Part shown: one piece after another, positions 1 through 11,138 of the stretch
Layout of the letters: every line of letters starts with the position of its first letter
How positions within the stretch are numbered: position 1 is the stretch's first letter
Assembly: GCF_000321225.1 (NCBI RefSeq)
Contig: NW_004451010.1
Coordinates: 6,338-70,337 of the forward strand
DNA length: 64,000 bases
From: Odobenus rosmarus divergens
Lineage: Eukaryota; Chordata; Mammalia; Carnivora; Odobenidae
Direction of reading: 5' to 3'
The notes under the pieces: generated by a model
The model's database searches: none
The model's input: the letters and a program-made list of their open reading frames with translations, nothing else
What the model was told of the DNA's origin: nothing
Position numbers and translations under genes: made by a program

Positions 1-130
1 AGTCCTGGGATCGAGTCCCGCATCAGGCTCCCTGCTCAGCAGGGAGTCTGCTTCTCCCTCTGACCCTCCCCCCTCTCATGTGCTCACTCTCTCTCTCAAA
101 TAAATAAATAAAATCTTAAAAAAAAAAAGA
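1..130 (+). mobile_element. CAN-SINE (tRNA-derived SINE), 3' part, cut by window edge
   Basis: The stretch matches the second half of the carnivoran tRNA-derived SINE: the block around GGGATCGAGTCCCGCATCAG, a CT-rich stretch, (AAATA)n, AAATCTT and a poly(A) tail. The 5' head lies outside the window. It reads sense on the + strand and abuts an old L1. Confidence 0.93.
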
Positions 131-1305
131 AAATGAATGGGCAAGATACAAAGTGGGAGAAAATATTCGTTATATATATTTCATATAAGATTTTTTCAGA
201 AAATATAAAGAACTACAAACCAGTAGTAAAAGGACAACCCAATACAAAAAGGGCAAAAGACTGAATAACACTTCATAAAAGATACACTTACGGTTCATAA
301 CTATTAAAAAGGTGCTCAACATCATTAGTTATCAGGGAAATGCAAATAATATCACAATGAGATGCCACTTCACATCTACTAGAAGAGCTAAAATTTAAAA
401 AAAAGTGGCTCTAATGTATGTTGGCAAGGATGTAAAGTAATTGAACCCCACATACACTGCTGGTACAACCATTTTCAAGATGGATATAGCATTTTCTTAA
501 AAGTTAAACACATGTATATCTCATTACCCAGCAATTCTATTCCTAGATAAGAAAATGAAAATGTATATTCATAAAATACCTTTTATAAAATGGGTGCCTG
601 GGTGGCTGGGTGGCTCAGTCGGTTAGGCGTCTGCCTTCTGCTCAGGTCATGAAACCGGGTTCCTGGGATTGAGCCCCGTGTCAGGCTCCCTGCTCAGTGC
701 GGGGGTGGGAGGGGATATGCTTCTCCCTCTCCCTCTGCCCCTCCTCCCTGCTTGTGTGTTCTCTCTCTCGCTCGCTCGCTCTCAAATAAATAAATAAATA
801 AATCTTTTTTGTAAAAATGCCTTTTACAAGAATGTACATAGCAGCCTTATTCATGATAACCCAAAACTGCAAACAACTAAATATCAACAGGAGAATTGAT
901 AAATTGTGATATATTCAGATAACTGAACAATACCACTCCACAAAAAACAAGAACAAACTACTAAAATATGCAACAACATAAGTGGATCTAAAAAACATAA
1001 ATATTGAGTGAAGGGAGGCAGATGCAAAGGAATATATATTGTATGACTGCATTTATATGAAGATCAAGAATAAGCACATTTATCTCTAATAACAGAAATT
1101 AGAAAGTGGTTGTCTTGGAGAGTGCATGTCTGAGGGGTGAAGGTAGTTTTGGTTAATGGACTGGAGAGAAATGCAATAAACTTTCTGGGTTCATGTAAAT
1201 GTTCTAGGTCTTGTTTTAGGTAGTAGCTTTGTGGGTGTGTATAACTGAACATTTAATATCTGTGCACTTTATTGAATGTAAATTATACCTCAATTTAAAA
1301 GTGGC
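131..1305 (+). mobile_element. Old L1 (L1M-type) 3' portion
   Basis: Degenerate sense-strand L1 3' region, recognisable by 'GTACATAGCAGCCTTATTCATGATAACCC', 'ATGCAACAACATAAGTGGATC' and a terminal part ending near 'TTATACCTCAATTT'. No ORF survives. It is split by a later CAN-SINE at 592-813. The L1M subfamily is not determined. Confidence 0.8.
592..813 (+). mobile_element. CAN-SINE nested in L1
   Basis: Full-length SINE from the GGGTGCCTGGGTGGC head to the (AAATA)n tail and a short T run. The flanking target-site duplication is aaaataccttttataa (573-588) against aaaatgccttttacaa (814-829), 14 of 16 identical. The head holds an 8-bp internal duplication (GGGTGGCT twice). Confidence 0.92.
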
Positions 1306-1845
1306 CTGTAGGCTTCAGGAATTAAGTAGTTATTGAAGGAAGTCTTTGATGGGAATGGCAGAAAAAAGAATAAAAGATGGAGGGGTGGGTTTGCTATTTA
1401 TAACTGCACTAGGATGCTTAAAGAAAAATGTGATAAGCTTAGAGATCCGGAGAGCTTCTATGATTGCCGTAAAAATGTATCTCTATGAGTTGCTAGAATG
1501 ACACATCCAAATCAAGGATTAATGCTGTGAAAGGCTAAACTACAAGGTAAGTTGAATAAATAGACTCACCAGGTCTTTCAGGTAAAAATTAAGACATTGA
1601 TTGAGAAGTTGGATCTTGAGAATTGTAATGGACCTGTTTGGGTGGACTTGCATAATTCTATCATCTTGATAGACCCTACAGAGCTCTTTGCTTTCTGAAG
1701 AAGTCTTCCTTCTCTTCCTTATTAGGCTGGTCTTGTCTTCTTTGAAAATTCTGAAGTCACTTCATCTGAGGAATTTACCTTGTGAGGAGTTCCCGATTCT
1801 CTTAATAACTCACTGCTATCACTTCTTTATATCTCTAGACTAGCA
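1306..1845. other. Intergenic, no recognised feature
   Basis: AT-rich sequence with no ORF of note, no RNA gene and no repeat that I recognise. Confidence 0.6.
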
Positions 1846-2135
1846 CCATCCAGTGCTAGAAATAGAATGTGAGCCATATACACAATTTCATTTTTTTAGT
1901 AGCAAAAGTAAAAACTGTAAAAAAAGAGCTAAATTTAAATTTTAATAATATATCTTATTTAACTCAACATACCTAAAATATTATCATTTCAATAAATGAT
2001 TATTATAAAATTAAGATATTTTGTCCTTTTTTTCATATGCAATTTCAGTGTTTGTTTTGCCCTTACAACATGTCTCAGTTAAGACTACTCACATTTTAAA
2101 TGTTCAGTAGCCATAGGTGGCTAGTGGCCTCTGTA
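1846..2135. mobile_element. Ancient non-autonomous DNA transposon (hAT/MER-like)
   Basis: The left end (AGCACCATCCAGTGCTAG) and right end (AGTAGCCATAGGTGGCTAGTGGC) resemble the widespread MER-class hAT relics that carry 'AGCCACATGTGGCTAGTGGC'. The interior is A/T rich. The exact family is not assigned, and the ends are approximate. Confidence 0.55.
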
Positions 2136-2399
2136 TTCTCTATATACTTAGGGAGATAGGATGTTGGAATGGATTTATCATGTGTGACTCAGTCACCTAT
2201 CTCCAATTGTATCCTGAGAAGGCCTAGAGGACCTTCTCTTCACTAATGCATTGAGAAAATGTTGGGAGGGAGAGGAAGCTGTTGTCCTCTAAGCCCAGGG
2301 ATGAAGTTAGGAGATGCTGCAATTGAATAGGATCTCTAATTCCCTAATGGAAATAATAGGATATCAAAGTGGCAGAGGCCAACTGACAGCACTTAACCA

Positions 2400-3200
2400 T
2401 CAGGGATGAGATGGCAGTGGTTACCATAATAGGCCCCGGGGCCAGAGCAGTAATCATAGTTGTTTGACTGGGAGGGATCTTTAGCAGCGTGAAAGTGATT
2501 ATGGTGTCCCTGTAATTGAAATGGATGGACAGCCTACTAAGATCTTACTTGATCTATAATAATGAAAAATCGCTAGATCTGATGAAGAGAGATCTGAACT
2601 TCATCACCTTAATGGAGATTTACAGCATCTCGACATTGCTTCTTAATTCATGGCTATTATAATAAGAGGGTCAATTGGTAGGCCCTGGAATGGCCCTTTT
2701 CTACTGAAAAAGTTAACCTAAGTCCCATACCATGTTTCTAGGGGAATTCTAGTGATTAATGCCACCATCAAAGACTTGAAAGATGCAGGTGTGGTGATTC
2801 TGACCACACTCCCATTTAACCTTCTTATTTGGCCTGGGTAGAAGATGAATGGGTCATCTAAAATGTTTATCCAGATGTAGTCTTTTTATTAGGTGAATAA
2901 GTACAATTCCTAGCATCTAGTATGCAGATATTGCTCTGACAAATGTCTTTTATTCACCCTAATATATGTAGAACAGCTGAAGTTGTTTGATTTTTATCTG
3001 GAAGTGAGAGAACGTGAGAGAATTTATTGCTTTACATAAGAGCTATGTTAGGTCTTTAGTTCTCTGTCATACTATAGTGTGCAGAGACCATGATCATTTC
3101 ATTACCTTTTGGGGCATTGCTTTTGTCTACTACATTTATTGTATTGTGCTGGCAGAACCTGATGATCAGGAAATAGCACATACCTTATTGCCTTGTGTAG
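2400..3200 (+). mobile_element. ERVL-type endogenous retrovirus pol relic, broken
   Basis: A decayed pol region of a class III (ERVL) endogenous retrovirus, reading on the + strand. Recognisable pieces include the 'GGAATTCTAGTGATTAATGCC ... AAAGACTTGAAAGATGCAGG' stretch of the reverse transcriptase region and a later 'GAACCTGATGATCAGGAAATAGC' stretch. The frame is interrupted by many stop codons and indels, the longest open piece being 93 codons (3014-3295), so no product is expected. It lies directly before an MLT1-like LTR of the same superfamily, consistent with one old provirus remnant or two adjacent insertions. Confidence 0.65.
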
Positions 3201-3204
3201 CAAA

Positions 3205-3690
3205 TTGTTTCCATAGACTCAATGTGACTTTGACACTCTCCCATCAAGAGGTGGAATCTTTTACTTTTTCTCTTGTATTTGGGCTGGCTCTCTGATATAT
3301 TTTAGATAGCAAAATGCAGTGGAAGTGGTTCTGTGTAACTTGTGTAGCCTTAGATCTGCAGCTTCTTCCTTTGCTACCTAGGACACTCACTCTTGGAACG
3401 TACCTGCCATGAAAAAAAGTTCAAGTTGGCCACATGCAGAGCTACATGGATAGGGTGAAAGAGGCCTTAGCCTTCCAGTTGAGCCCACCTAGTCACCAAA
3501 CATATAATTTTGGATATTCCAGCCTCAACAGCTATCTGGTTGCAACTTGATGAGAGACACCACCTATTGCCACATGGAGGAAAAAACCCACCCAGCTGAA
3601 CCCTGCCTGAATTTCTCACTGCAGAATCATGAACAAATAAAATCGTTGTTGTTTTAACCCACTAAGTTTGTTAAAACAGCAAAAGAAAAC
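3205..3690 (+). mobile_element. MLT1-like LTR (ERVL-MaLR)
   Basis: Sense MaLR LTR: 'CTCCCATCAAGAGGTGGAATC' near the start, 'GAACAAATAAAATCGTTGTTG' and 'TTTTAACCCACTAAGTTTG' near the end, which is the typical MLT1 polyadenylation and terminal region. Diverged; the subfamily is not assigned. Confidence 0.75.
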
Positions 3691-3984
3691 CAAAACATGT
3701 TGGAAAGAACACATGCAACTCAGAGTGGGGGATAAACCCTATAAAAATAATTTATTACACAACCAAACTATTTTTTTAAATTGCTTTATTTTGCTAAATT
3801 TTATTTGCTTTCATTAAGTATCTTTAAACCACTATTTCATTGTTTGCTACTTTTACAATTATAGTATATATTTGTTCCCATGAGGAAGGAAAACAAAATT
3901 ACCACCCAACATTGCATCTTGCATCTGCTACACATAAATGTACCATAAATGAGTTTAATATTTATGAGGTACTTGTTTTAAATG
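3691..3984. other. Intergenic, no recognised feature
   Basis: AT-rich sequence without a recognised repeat or gene. Confidence 0.55.
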
Positions 3985-3992
3985 CTTTATAT

Positions 3993-4211
3993 CAGAGGTC
4001 TGCACACTCTGTCCTGTGGGCCAAATCTATCCTGGTATCTATTTTTTTAAATAAAGTTTAATTGGAACACAGCCAAGCCATGGGTTTATGTATCCTCTAT
4101 GGCATCTTTTATTCATCAATGGCAGAGTTAAATATGGCAGAGACTGTATAATCCACCAAATCTAAAATATTTACTATGTGGACTTCTACAGAAAAAGTAT
4201 GTTGGCCTCTG
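3993..4211. mobile_element. Non-autonomous hAT (MER-type) DNA transposon, complete ends
   Basis: Short terminal inverted repeats, CAGAGGTC at 3993 and GGCCTCTG ending at 4211, enclose an interior containing the familiar 'AATAAAGTTTAATTGGAACAC' motif. It is flanked by an 8-bp target duplication, ctttatat (3985-3992) and ctttaaat (4212-4219), one mismatch. The 8-bp size is diagnostic of hAT transposons. Family name not assigned. Confidence 0.82.
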
Positions 4212-4714
4212 CTTTAAATTATGAGGAAATCCTTGATGTATTATTTCATAGTCAAGTATTTAATGATATTTGGGGAAATTGGCATTTTTGGTTGGGCTGG
4301 ATGAATTTTTTTTCCATTTAAATAATATAAAATAAGGGATCTTTCTATCCAAAAATTCATTATCCAACCAGATTTCAGATTTAGATTGGAACAGATTAGA
4401 TTTAGAAGATAAGAGATGCCATATTTACCTGGATAGTTCAGTTCAAATAGTCAATTTGAGAATCTAATATAATCATCTTGAAATTTTGTGACTGTTTTTC
4501 CCATTGTATGTCTTTTAAAGGTGGTAATATCTAACACTGATGCAATTTAAGTATTTTTCATAAGAGAAGCCTAATTTTGTGTACAATTAATTTTCTTATT
4601 ATGACAAGCTAGTAACTTTAGCTAGAATCCCAGGTAAGTGCTGGAAAGACCCTCAAAATTACTTTTCTTGCCCCAGTTACACATGTCCACCTCCCCCTTC
4701 CCCCTCTTTTTTTC
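4212..4714. other. Intergenic, no recognised feature
   Basis: AT-rich; nothing recognisable on either strand. Confidence 0.55.
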
Positions 4715-4825
4715 TTAAAGGAGGGGAAGACTAGCCCAGAGTAGCAAAGTTAGTTGACTTGCCAGAGGTCATGATTCATCAGTAAGAGATGGATCAGTCC
4801 CCACTGCTTTTTAGCATTTGCATAT
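4715..4825 (-). repeat. MIR fragment
   Basis: An antisense MIR core is visible: 'GTTAGTTGACTTGCCAGAGGTCATGATTCATCAGTAAGAG' resembles the reverse of the MIR 'aacttgcccaaggtcacacagctagtaag' block. Diverged. Confidence 0.6.
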
Positions 4826-5454
4826 ATGGAACAGTTATATGTTCGTTATGAATGAACTTTTAACTGCCATGAACTTTTTGCTGGACAATCAGCACTGGGA
4901 AAAAAAAAAATCTTTGCTATAATCATCAACTGAAAATGTTCTTTAGTAAAACCAGTAATGAGGTATGCCATGTCATGGCTAAACTGCTCAGTTGACAATT
5001 GCTCTATTTGCAAATTTCACATGATGGTGTACAATTCTTAACACGAATATTAAGTTGAGGTGGATAGTTTTTTACTTTTCCAAATAAAATCTTGCCTTGC
5101 TTGTTCAAGAGTGTATAAATCATACTAGCTGGCTATATAGTACAGATGCAAAGAATTTGAAATCTGAAAGGCGCCTTGGAGATCACCGTCCAGCTCCCTA
5201 ATTTAACAGAAGGAAGGAGGCCTAGGGAAGATCCCAGCTAAACAGCAATACTATATATTTAAAACAAAGTTCCTGTGTCGCGGTTGCTTGGGCTTTTTCA
5301 AATGTCTCCTTTAAAAAAGCAAAGGCAGGGCACTTCCAGGCCAACTATCAGAAAATTCATACTCTATCGGTCTTATTTCTCTTTCTAGGTTGAGCTCAAT
5401 TAAGATTTTTGGTAACTACACTCAAGAGGCCTCTTCTGTAAAACAAAAGGCTTG
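4826..5454. other. Upstream flank of ODF2L; one old repeat trace
   Basis: Mostly AT-rich, unrecognised sequence. 5150-5240 ('GCCTTGGAGATCACCGTCCAGCTCCCTAATTTAACAG') resembles a widespread mammalian interspersed repeat, family unassigned. The base composition switches sharply to GC-rich at about 5455. Confidence 0.5.
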
Positions 5455-6060
5455 AAGGGCGGGCGGGAAAAGTTTACCCAGAGCAGCAACTGAGAGACAA
5501 AGAGCCTCTCCCCGGCCCCGCCCCCTGATTCCCGCCAATAGCAACAGACGCGGGCCCTTGCTTTCCCCAGCCCGGCCAATCGGCTGCGTCGGCTGTGGCC
5601 CGACGGAAGGGGCGGGGCGGCCGTTGCCAGAGAAGCCACTTGATGGTTACTAGCTCCGCTTTCGTCCCTCTTGCACCTGGGCGGGCACTCTTCCACCGCA
5701 AGCGGTTCTAGGAATTCGCCTCCTTGCCACCTCTCGTCCTTTGGCTTCCTTTCTAGCTTTCGCCTGCGGCACTGCCCCCTGCGTCCCGCTCTCTCCTAGC
5801 CGACCCAGGGCTGGAGAGCACAGGTACGCTGGCGGTGGTTTCCACCAACGTTCGCTGAGCGTCATCTTTGCTGCCCCTTTGGACCCCTTCCATAGCGGAG
5901 CGGTGGCGGGCTGACGTCACGGCGGCGTGCTAACGAAGCGGTCGGGGCGTAGCCACGCTTTTGGGAGGCGGGGAAGCTTGGGGTCGGACCGTTTCCTTGC
6001 GGTTACCGCAGACGCACTTAGGGGTTCGGGTGGTCGGGGCTGTCTTGGGTCCCGGAAGTG
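5455..6060 (+). promoter_or_regulatory. ODF2L: CpG-island promoter of ODF2L
   Basis: A roughly 600-bp CpG-dense, GC-rich block in otherwise AT-rich sequence. Visible sites: CCAAT boxes at 5535-5539 and 5576-5580, GC boxes around 5518-5524 and 5608-5619, a perfect palindromic CRE (TGACGTCA) at 5912-5919 and an ETS-type CCGGAAGTG at 6052-6060. No TATA box stands at an obvious start site, as expected for a dispersed CpG-island promoter. It sits about 5 kb upstream of the first coding exon of ODF2L in the right orientation. The site calls are string matches; their use is inferred. Confidence 0.85.
5640..5823 (+). other. ODF2L: Probable non-coding exon 1 of ODF2L
   Basis: A strong splice donor, CACAG|GTACGC, ends at 5823 inside the CpG island. 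No ATG in frame with the coding exons was found, so it should be 5' UTR. The 5' boundary is a guess, since no transcript evidence is available. Splicing to exon 2 would span about 5.1 kb. Confidence 0.5.
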
Positions 6061-6419
6061 AAAGGCCTTCACGTCCACCCAGAACTAGACCTCAGCCGCT
6101 TTCTGCGCATACCTGACACTTCCCCTAGAATTGACTGCCTGGCCTGGATAAAAGACAGCGAGGCTTGTATTCCTAGGGAGGGTGTGGTTCCCCAGGACCC
6201 CAGGGTAGATCATAGTTGATGGGCTTTCCAGAACTAAGCCCTTATCCGGCCGGCCCGGGCATGGCGGCGTTTCCTTCGGAAACAATTCCTCTTACTCATT
6301 TGGCTGGCTTTTTAAGCGACCACCATATAAATACCCGATTGTGGTAGGCCCTGGGGCTCCTTTAGTGAAGAATACTATGGGAGGCCTGGGAAATTAAGTC
6401 CTCCAGGTTCCTCCTAGGT

Positions 6420-6610
6420 TTCCAGACTCAATAGGAAACTCCTTCAAGTGTGTGGCTTTGGACCAGTCACTTAACTTTCCTGGCTTCAGTTTCCTTATCT
6501 GGAAAACGAGGGCAATAATAGTCATTTTGGAGTGGTTGTAATAAAAGAGATTAAGTAAACCAGTGTCAGGTTTTGAGTATAGGTAGTAAGGGTGCTTGTT
6601 AAGAAAACCA
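6420..6610 (+). repeat. MIR element in ODF2L intron 1
   Basis: Sense MIR: 'GTGTGGCTTTGGACCAGTCACTTAACTTTCCTGGCTTCAGTTTCC' matches the MIR core, followed by the 'AAAACGAGGGCAATAATAG' block. Confidence 0.85.
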
Positions 6611-7384
6611 TAGCCACACTGGGGCTGGTATTTAGGATGTCTATTTCGGAGACAAAGTTTCCCTGTCACCTCGCCCATAGTAAGGTTTCAGGTGTTTTTG
6701 AATTAATGAGGTTCTTGGAGTAGTTTTAAACACTACTTGGCTAAAGGAACAAACCACAGAAAACCTGATTTTAAAATTAGTTTGCTTTCCTTCTGCTTAG
6801 AATAAGAATGTCATGGTCATGTTCCTAATTCTTTAACAGCTAGGTATCCATTTTCTGCCTCTCTTCAACTTTCACGGTTGATGTGTATAAATAATATGGT
6901 TTTTGTACCCAAAAAACCCAAAGGTATGAGAAAGTGGCTTTGTTTATATTGTACAAGTGAATGAATGAGACCCAAGGAGCTGAGTATAGCAATGAGGTTG
7001 ACATAACATCTACCCACTAAACTCAATTCTTTTGGAAGTCAGTTGTTTTCCCGTGGGCTCTGGTTTAGTAGTACTAAATTTATGACTACTTTGTAGATGA
7101 TTTGTAATGATTCTGTAAGGAGCAGATCTTGAAAGAATTGTGTCGAAAAGTTGGTTTTATACAGATAACTCACGCCTGCAAGTATTTTAAGGAATAGTGA
7201 TTGACTCAGTATGATTTTTTTTTTTTAAGATGAAAAAATTTAAAGAAAAAACCTGGTGGGAAAGCAACCCCAACAATGAGCCAAAGGGACCCTAAATTAA
7301 AAAAAAACACACAAACAAACAAAAAACCCCACCTGTAAGTGGTACTTCATTCTGTTCAAACCTCCCCACAGCTTTGGCTGGTAA
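6611..7384. other. ODF2L intron 1, unrecognised sequence
   Basis: No gene or clear repeat is seen. An A-rich simple stretch at about 7215-7330 includes (AAAC)n-like runs. Confidence 0.55.
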
Positions 7385-7520
7385 AGTTTATTTCTCATTA
7401 TGTAGAAGAGGCAGCTAAGGCCTACTGTGGCAAAGAGTTGTCCATGTCAGGTGGCTCTAAGGACTAAGAACACGTGAGTCTGGCCCAGTATTTCATTTTA
7501 ATATGCTGCCTCTGGGTCAT
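7385..7520 (-). repeat. MIR fragment in intron 1
   Basis: Antisense MIR-like order: a 'TTATGTAGAAGAGGCAGCTAAGG' block, 'GAGTTGTCCATGTCAGGTGGC', then a 'TTTAATATGCTGCCTC' end. Diverged. Confidence 0.6.
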
Positions 7521-7899
7521 CAAGGAATGAATGGTTAAATTATGTTCAGGCTACCTATACTCTGTTTGAGAAAGAAGAAATAATACTTTCAGGAGGTTTT
7601 CTTCAAGCTCGCAAGTTAATTTTGGTACTTAAAGGGATAAGCTGTCATTTTCTGGAACAGGTATGTGGAGCAATCCATTCAGATGGTCATGGGTAAATGA
7701 AGTGTTTATTTGGTTACTTTCTGTACTGAATCTCTTGCTATTCTAATTCCTTCATTGTTTTTCAAGTTTTTTTTTTTGTTTTTTTATCACCAGTGGAAAC
7801 AACTTTTGATTTCTTCAAAATTTTTTCTAGGAAAACAATGCTGGAATTTCATTTCTCTGGGACACTAATAACCGGTTTCACTACTTCTACTCTTCTCCC

Positions 7900-8190
7900 C
7901 TCCATATACCTGGTCCATTCTCCAAAATACCACTAAATTTATCTTTTAAAGATGCACTTTTGATCTGTTATTATCCTGCTTAAAATGATTTAATGGTCTG
8001 TCTTAACCTTTAGGAAACAAGTCAAGCTTTTGAGCTTGGCATACAGTGACACTTCATTGTGTCCAGTTTCATCCTTTGCCTTTTGCCCTTGCAAATCATG
8101 TCCTTTCATGATTCCTTCCTCTTGCTTGTACTTGACCCTGTACCTAGAATGCTTTTTTCTCTTTCTTTTTGTCATGCTCAGATTTGTTTT
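7900..8190 (+). repeat. L2 fragment in intron 1
   Basis: Sense L2 3' region: 'TATTATCCTGCTTAAAATGATTTAATGG', 'TTGAGCTTGGCATACAGTGAC' and 'CTTGACCCTGTACCTAGAATGC' follow L2 consensus order. Short ORFs here are chance products. Confidence 0.75.
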
Positions 8191-10972
8191 GCAGGACTCT
8201 ACAATTCTTTAGTAAACTTTGACTAGTGTGAAGAATAGTGAGAGAGATGAGAAGCATTCCTATATCTACTTTGTCTTCTTTGCTGAATATTTCAGTGAAT
8301 TTTTCAGGAGAAGTATACTTTTGTTTGAAGCCAGTGGGAGCTCGTTTTCCAAGAATGAATGTTTGGCAAAACAGATTGAAATCTGTGAGATTCTTACACT
8401 TTTCTCTTTGGAGAGATTAGTTTTAAATATATATTTGCAGCTGGTTTGTTTACTTAGAGCAATCTAGATGCTAAGGAAGGGCATGAACTGGGATCTTTCT
8501 TTTCTCTGACCATGGCCAGCATTATAGTCCCTGAACAGCCATCCCTCAAATGCTTGTTGTTGGCCAAATGGAACATACTTTAGTAGCTGGGTCGGTGTAA
8601 ACCATGACCACGCCTGGAAAAAGCTTTAAGTACATGCCTTTTTGATAGGGGACTGGTAAAGTCATCTCTGTATAGGAAATTTAATTCCTTAAACATTAAA
8701 ATATATTTAAATTGCTAATCTTTAGGGGTTTGGTTATTAAATATGTGTGCAGAATATGTGTCTTTGTTTCACCACCAAGTTGTACAGAAGTATATTTGTC
8801 AATTGGCAGTATATTTCATGTAATTGAAAACATTTTCTTGTGAAACGTCTTTTCCGTAGAGGAATACATTTGGCTCACTAAAATGATAGCATTGTTTATA
8901 AAGGTAGGACTTTTTATGCTAAAAAAAATTGTTGTTCAGCACACATATGTTTTTGGTTATAGTATTGTCACAACACAAAAATAGTGCAGTGCCTTGGAAC
9001 CTTTGAACAGTTTTTATCCTGGAAAATATTTCTAGATTGTAAGAATATAATTGTTGATAATTTCTATGGATATATCTGAGACTTGACTTACATAGTTCTC
9101 TCTGTTTTGAGAATCAGTAATGAAGATAACATTTTTGAATGTTGGGCTAAGAGTCGTTCTAACATCTCTGTTTTTACAATGTGTTAATTTTGTTTACTCT
9201 TTAAGATAAGGCACAGTTACTTTTTACAGGTGATGAAGCAGAAAAATGTAGTATTTCATCTTGTGATAAAACTTTTAGAAAAATTGTATAAATAGCTGCC
9301 AATAGCCCACAGAGCCAAGTAAGAACTCATTTAAAATACTAATACCAAACTGAATCTTATAAAATATGCCTACCAATTGAAGATCCCTAATCCTCTTACA
9401 TTTATTTTTGAATTTTTATTCAAAATATAGGAAACATTTTTCTTTTAATGATTCCCCCAAAAGATGAATCAGTGAAGTGAATAAGTAAAAAGCAACTGCC
9501 TTTATTCATCACATTAACTGCTCTAAGCCTTGAGTCCTCTCCTTCAATTACTGCTTAGCTTTTATAAGGCTTGTAGATGCTAAGGATTCAAATGTAAATA
9601 AGGTATTCTTTCTTGAGATTCCATGTGCAGAGCAAGAAATTTTCAACAAGTGGATGAATGAAAGGTAAATACCAGTTCCTCTGTGAGTGGGGTAGCTATT
9701 GGAACCAAACAAATCAGTAGATGATAGTACTATTGATTGCAGTGATATATCTAGATCATATTCTTCTTCACTCTTAGGTTTGGTTTTTCATTTGATTTTT
9801 TTGTATCCATCTATTTTTAATTCTTCTTTAATTCTTTAAGACTTCAAATAGCTCAAAATACTGTTATGTCTTACAGATGTTTCATATTTCAGCATTCAAG
9901 TAGATCATCTTAGATATCTGTAGGTTAATTAGCAGTTCCATTTGTACATGAGTTGTTGGTATTTCAAAAATGTAGGCATGCATTTCTTTGGTCTATATCC
10001 TAAATATTTGTTTCTGTAGTGTATGGAACTTCAGACAAAAATAGATGTATTTTTACAGAAACTTTCAAAGTGTCATTTAGAAATACAAGTAATTTTCAAC
10101 TTATAATTTCTTCACATCTACTTAAAGTATTGAAAATTCTTGACCAAATGTATTGTAAAATACAGGTTTATAAAAATAAATTACAAAGAGGTAAAATATC
10201 TCTGAAAAACGCTGAAGATCTTAAATATAACATTTGATTTTGTATAAATATAAAATGAAGTCAGGGAGACACATTACCATATATTAGAGTTGTGAAAACA
10301 CAGCCTTAATGATTGCTAAAGCACTAATTTATTACTTAAAATGGAACAGTTCTGAAGAAATTCATGAGTATTCCTGTTTAAAAAATGACACTTTTGAGTT
10401 TGAGTGAAAACAGTTGTTTAGTAAAACTTAGAAGTATCTGTCTGTTAACACCAAAGAATATCCTAGGTTGAGCTGGGAAATAGGAATAATTTAATTTTGT
10501 AAGGTCTACTTTCAAAAGAATAAATCTTTTTGTAGCTATTGTTGCCAAATACTTTGGAAAGTATATGAAATTTCTATTCTAGGCATACATAACATACATT
10601 TCCTATTGGGTAGATATAATGAAACGAAGGACCAGAGTTACCATAGTTTTTATATTTATTTTCTAGTTGACTGGATTAGGATACTATAATACTTCAAGAA
10701 ATAGATTAATAAAAATTTTACATTCTTGTGGTTATGTAGAAAATAACAGGCCTTTTGGAAAGTGTATGGAATTGGCAATTGTTGAATGCTTGGGCAATGC
10801 AATTTTGATACTTTTTGAATTAGTATCACAAATGAGTAGCAGTTATAATTTCTATTTTGTCTGTAAAATATTATTCTTTACACATGTTTAGGATTTTTAT
10901 TTTATAGAGTAATGACAGAAAAAAGAACCTACTGAGATAAGTTTAATAACTAAAATATTTCCTAGCTTTCAG
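8191..10972. other. ODF2L intron 1, remainder
   Basis: Nearly 2.8 kb of AT-rich sequence with only short chance ORFs (60-82 codons). No SINE, L1 or RNA gene recognised. Confidence 0.55.
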
Positions 10973-11138
10973 CTTATGAAGAAAAGTTGTTGTGGAAGCC
11001 ACCTACAAATCCATTTACCAAATTTATGGAGAAGCCTTCAATTGATGGAAGTCATTCAGAGAAACTATGTTCTCATTTTACAAGTACACCAGAGGACGAA
11101 CATTTACCACAGGCTGCCAGTGAAAGTCATCTCAGCTG
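10973..11138 (+). CDS. ODF2L: ODF2L exon 2 (first coding exon)
   Basis: Acceptor TTTCAG at 10967-10972 and donor GCTG|GTATTC after 11138. The ATG is at 11026; residues 1-37 plus two bases of Cys38, ending ASESHLS(C). A second AG at 10964-10965 could move the exon start to 10966. Bases upstream of the ATG are open in frame ([15 protein letters not shown]), which is noted separately. Confidence 0.9.

Noticed and set aside
2400..3690. Intact endogenous retrovirus
   Set aside because: Stops and indels throughout, only a pol relic and one MLT1-like LTR visible; no paired LTRs or open gag/pol.
5525..5550. RFX X-box in the ODF2L promoter (AGCAAC at 5540-5545)
   Set aside because: Only one half-site fits; no GTNRCC partner at the right spacing, so a ciliary-gene X-box is not supported.
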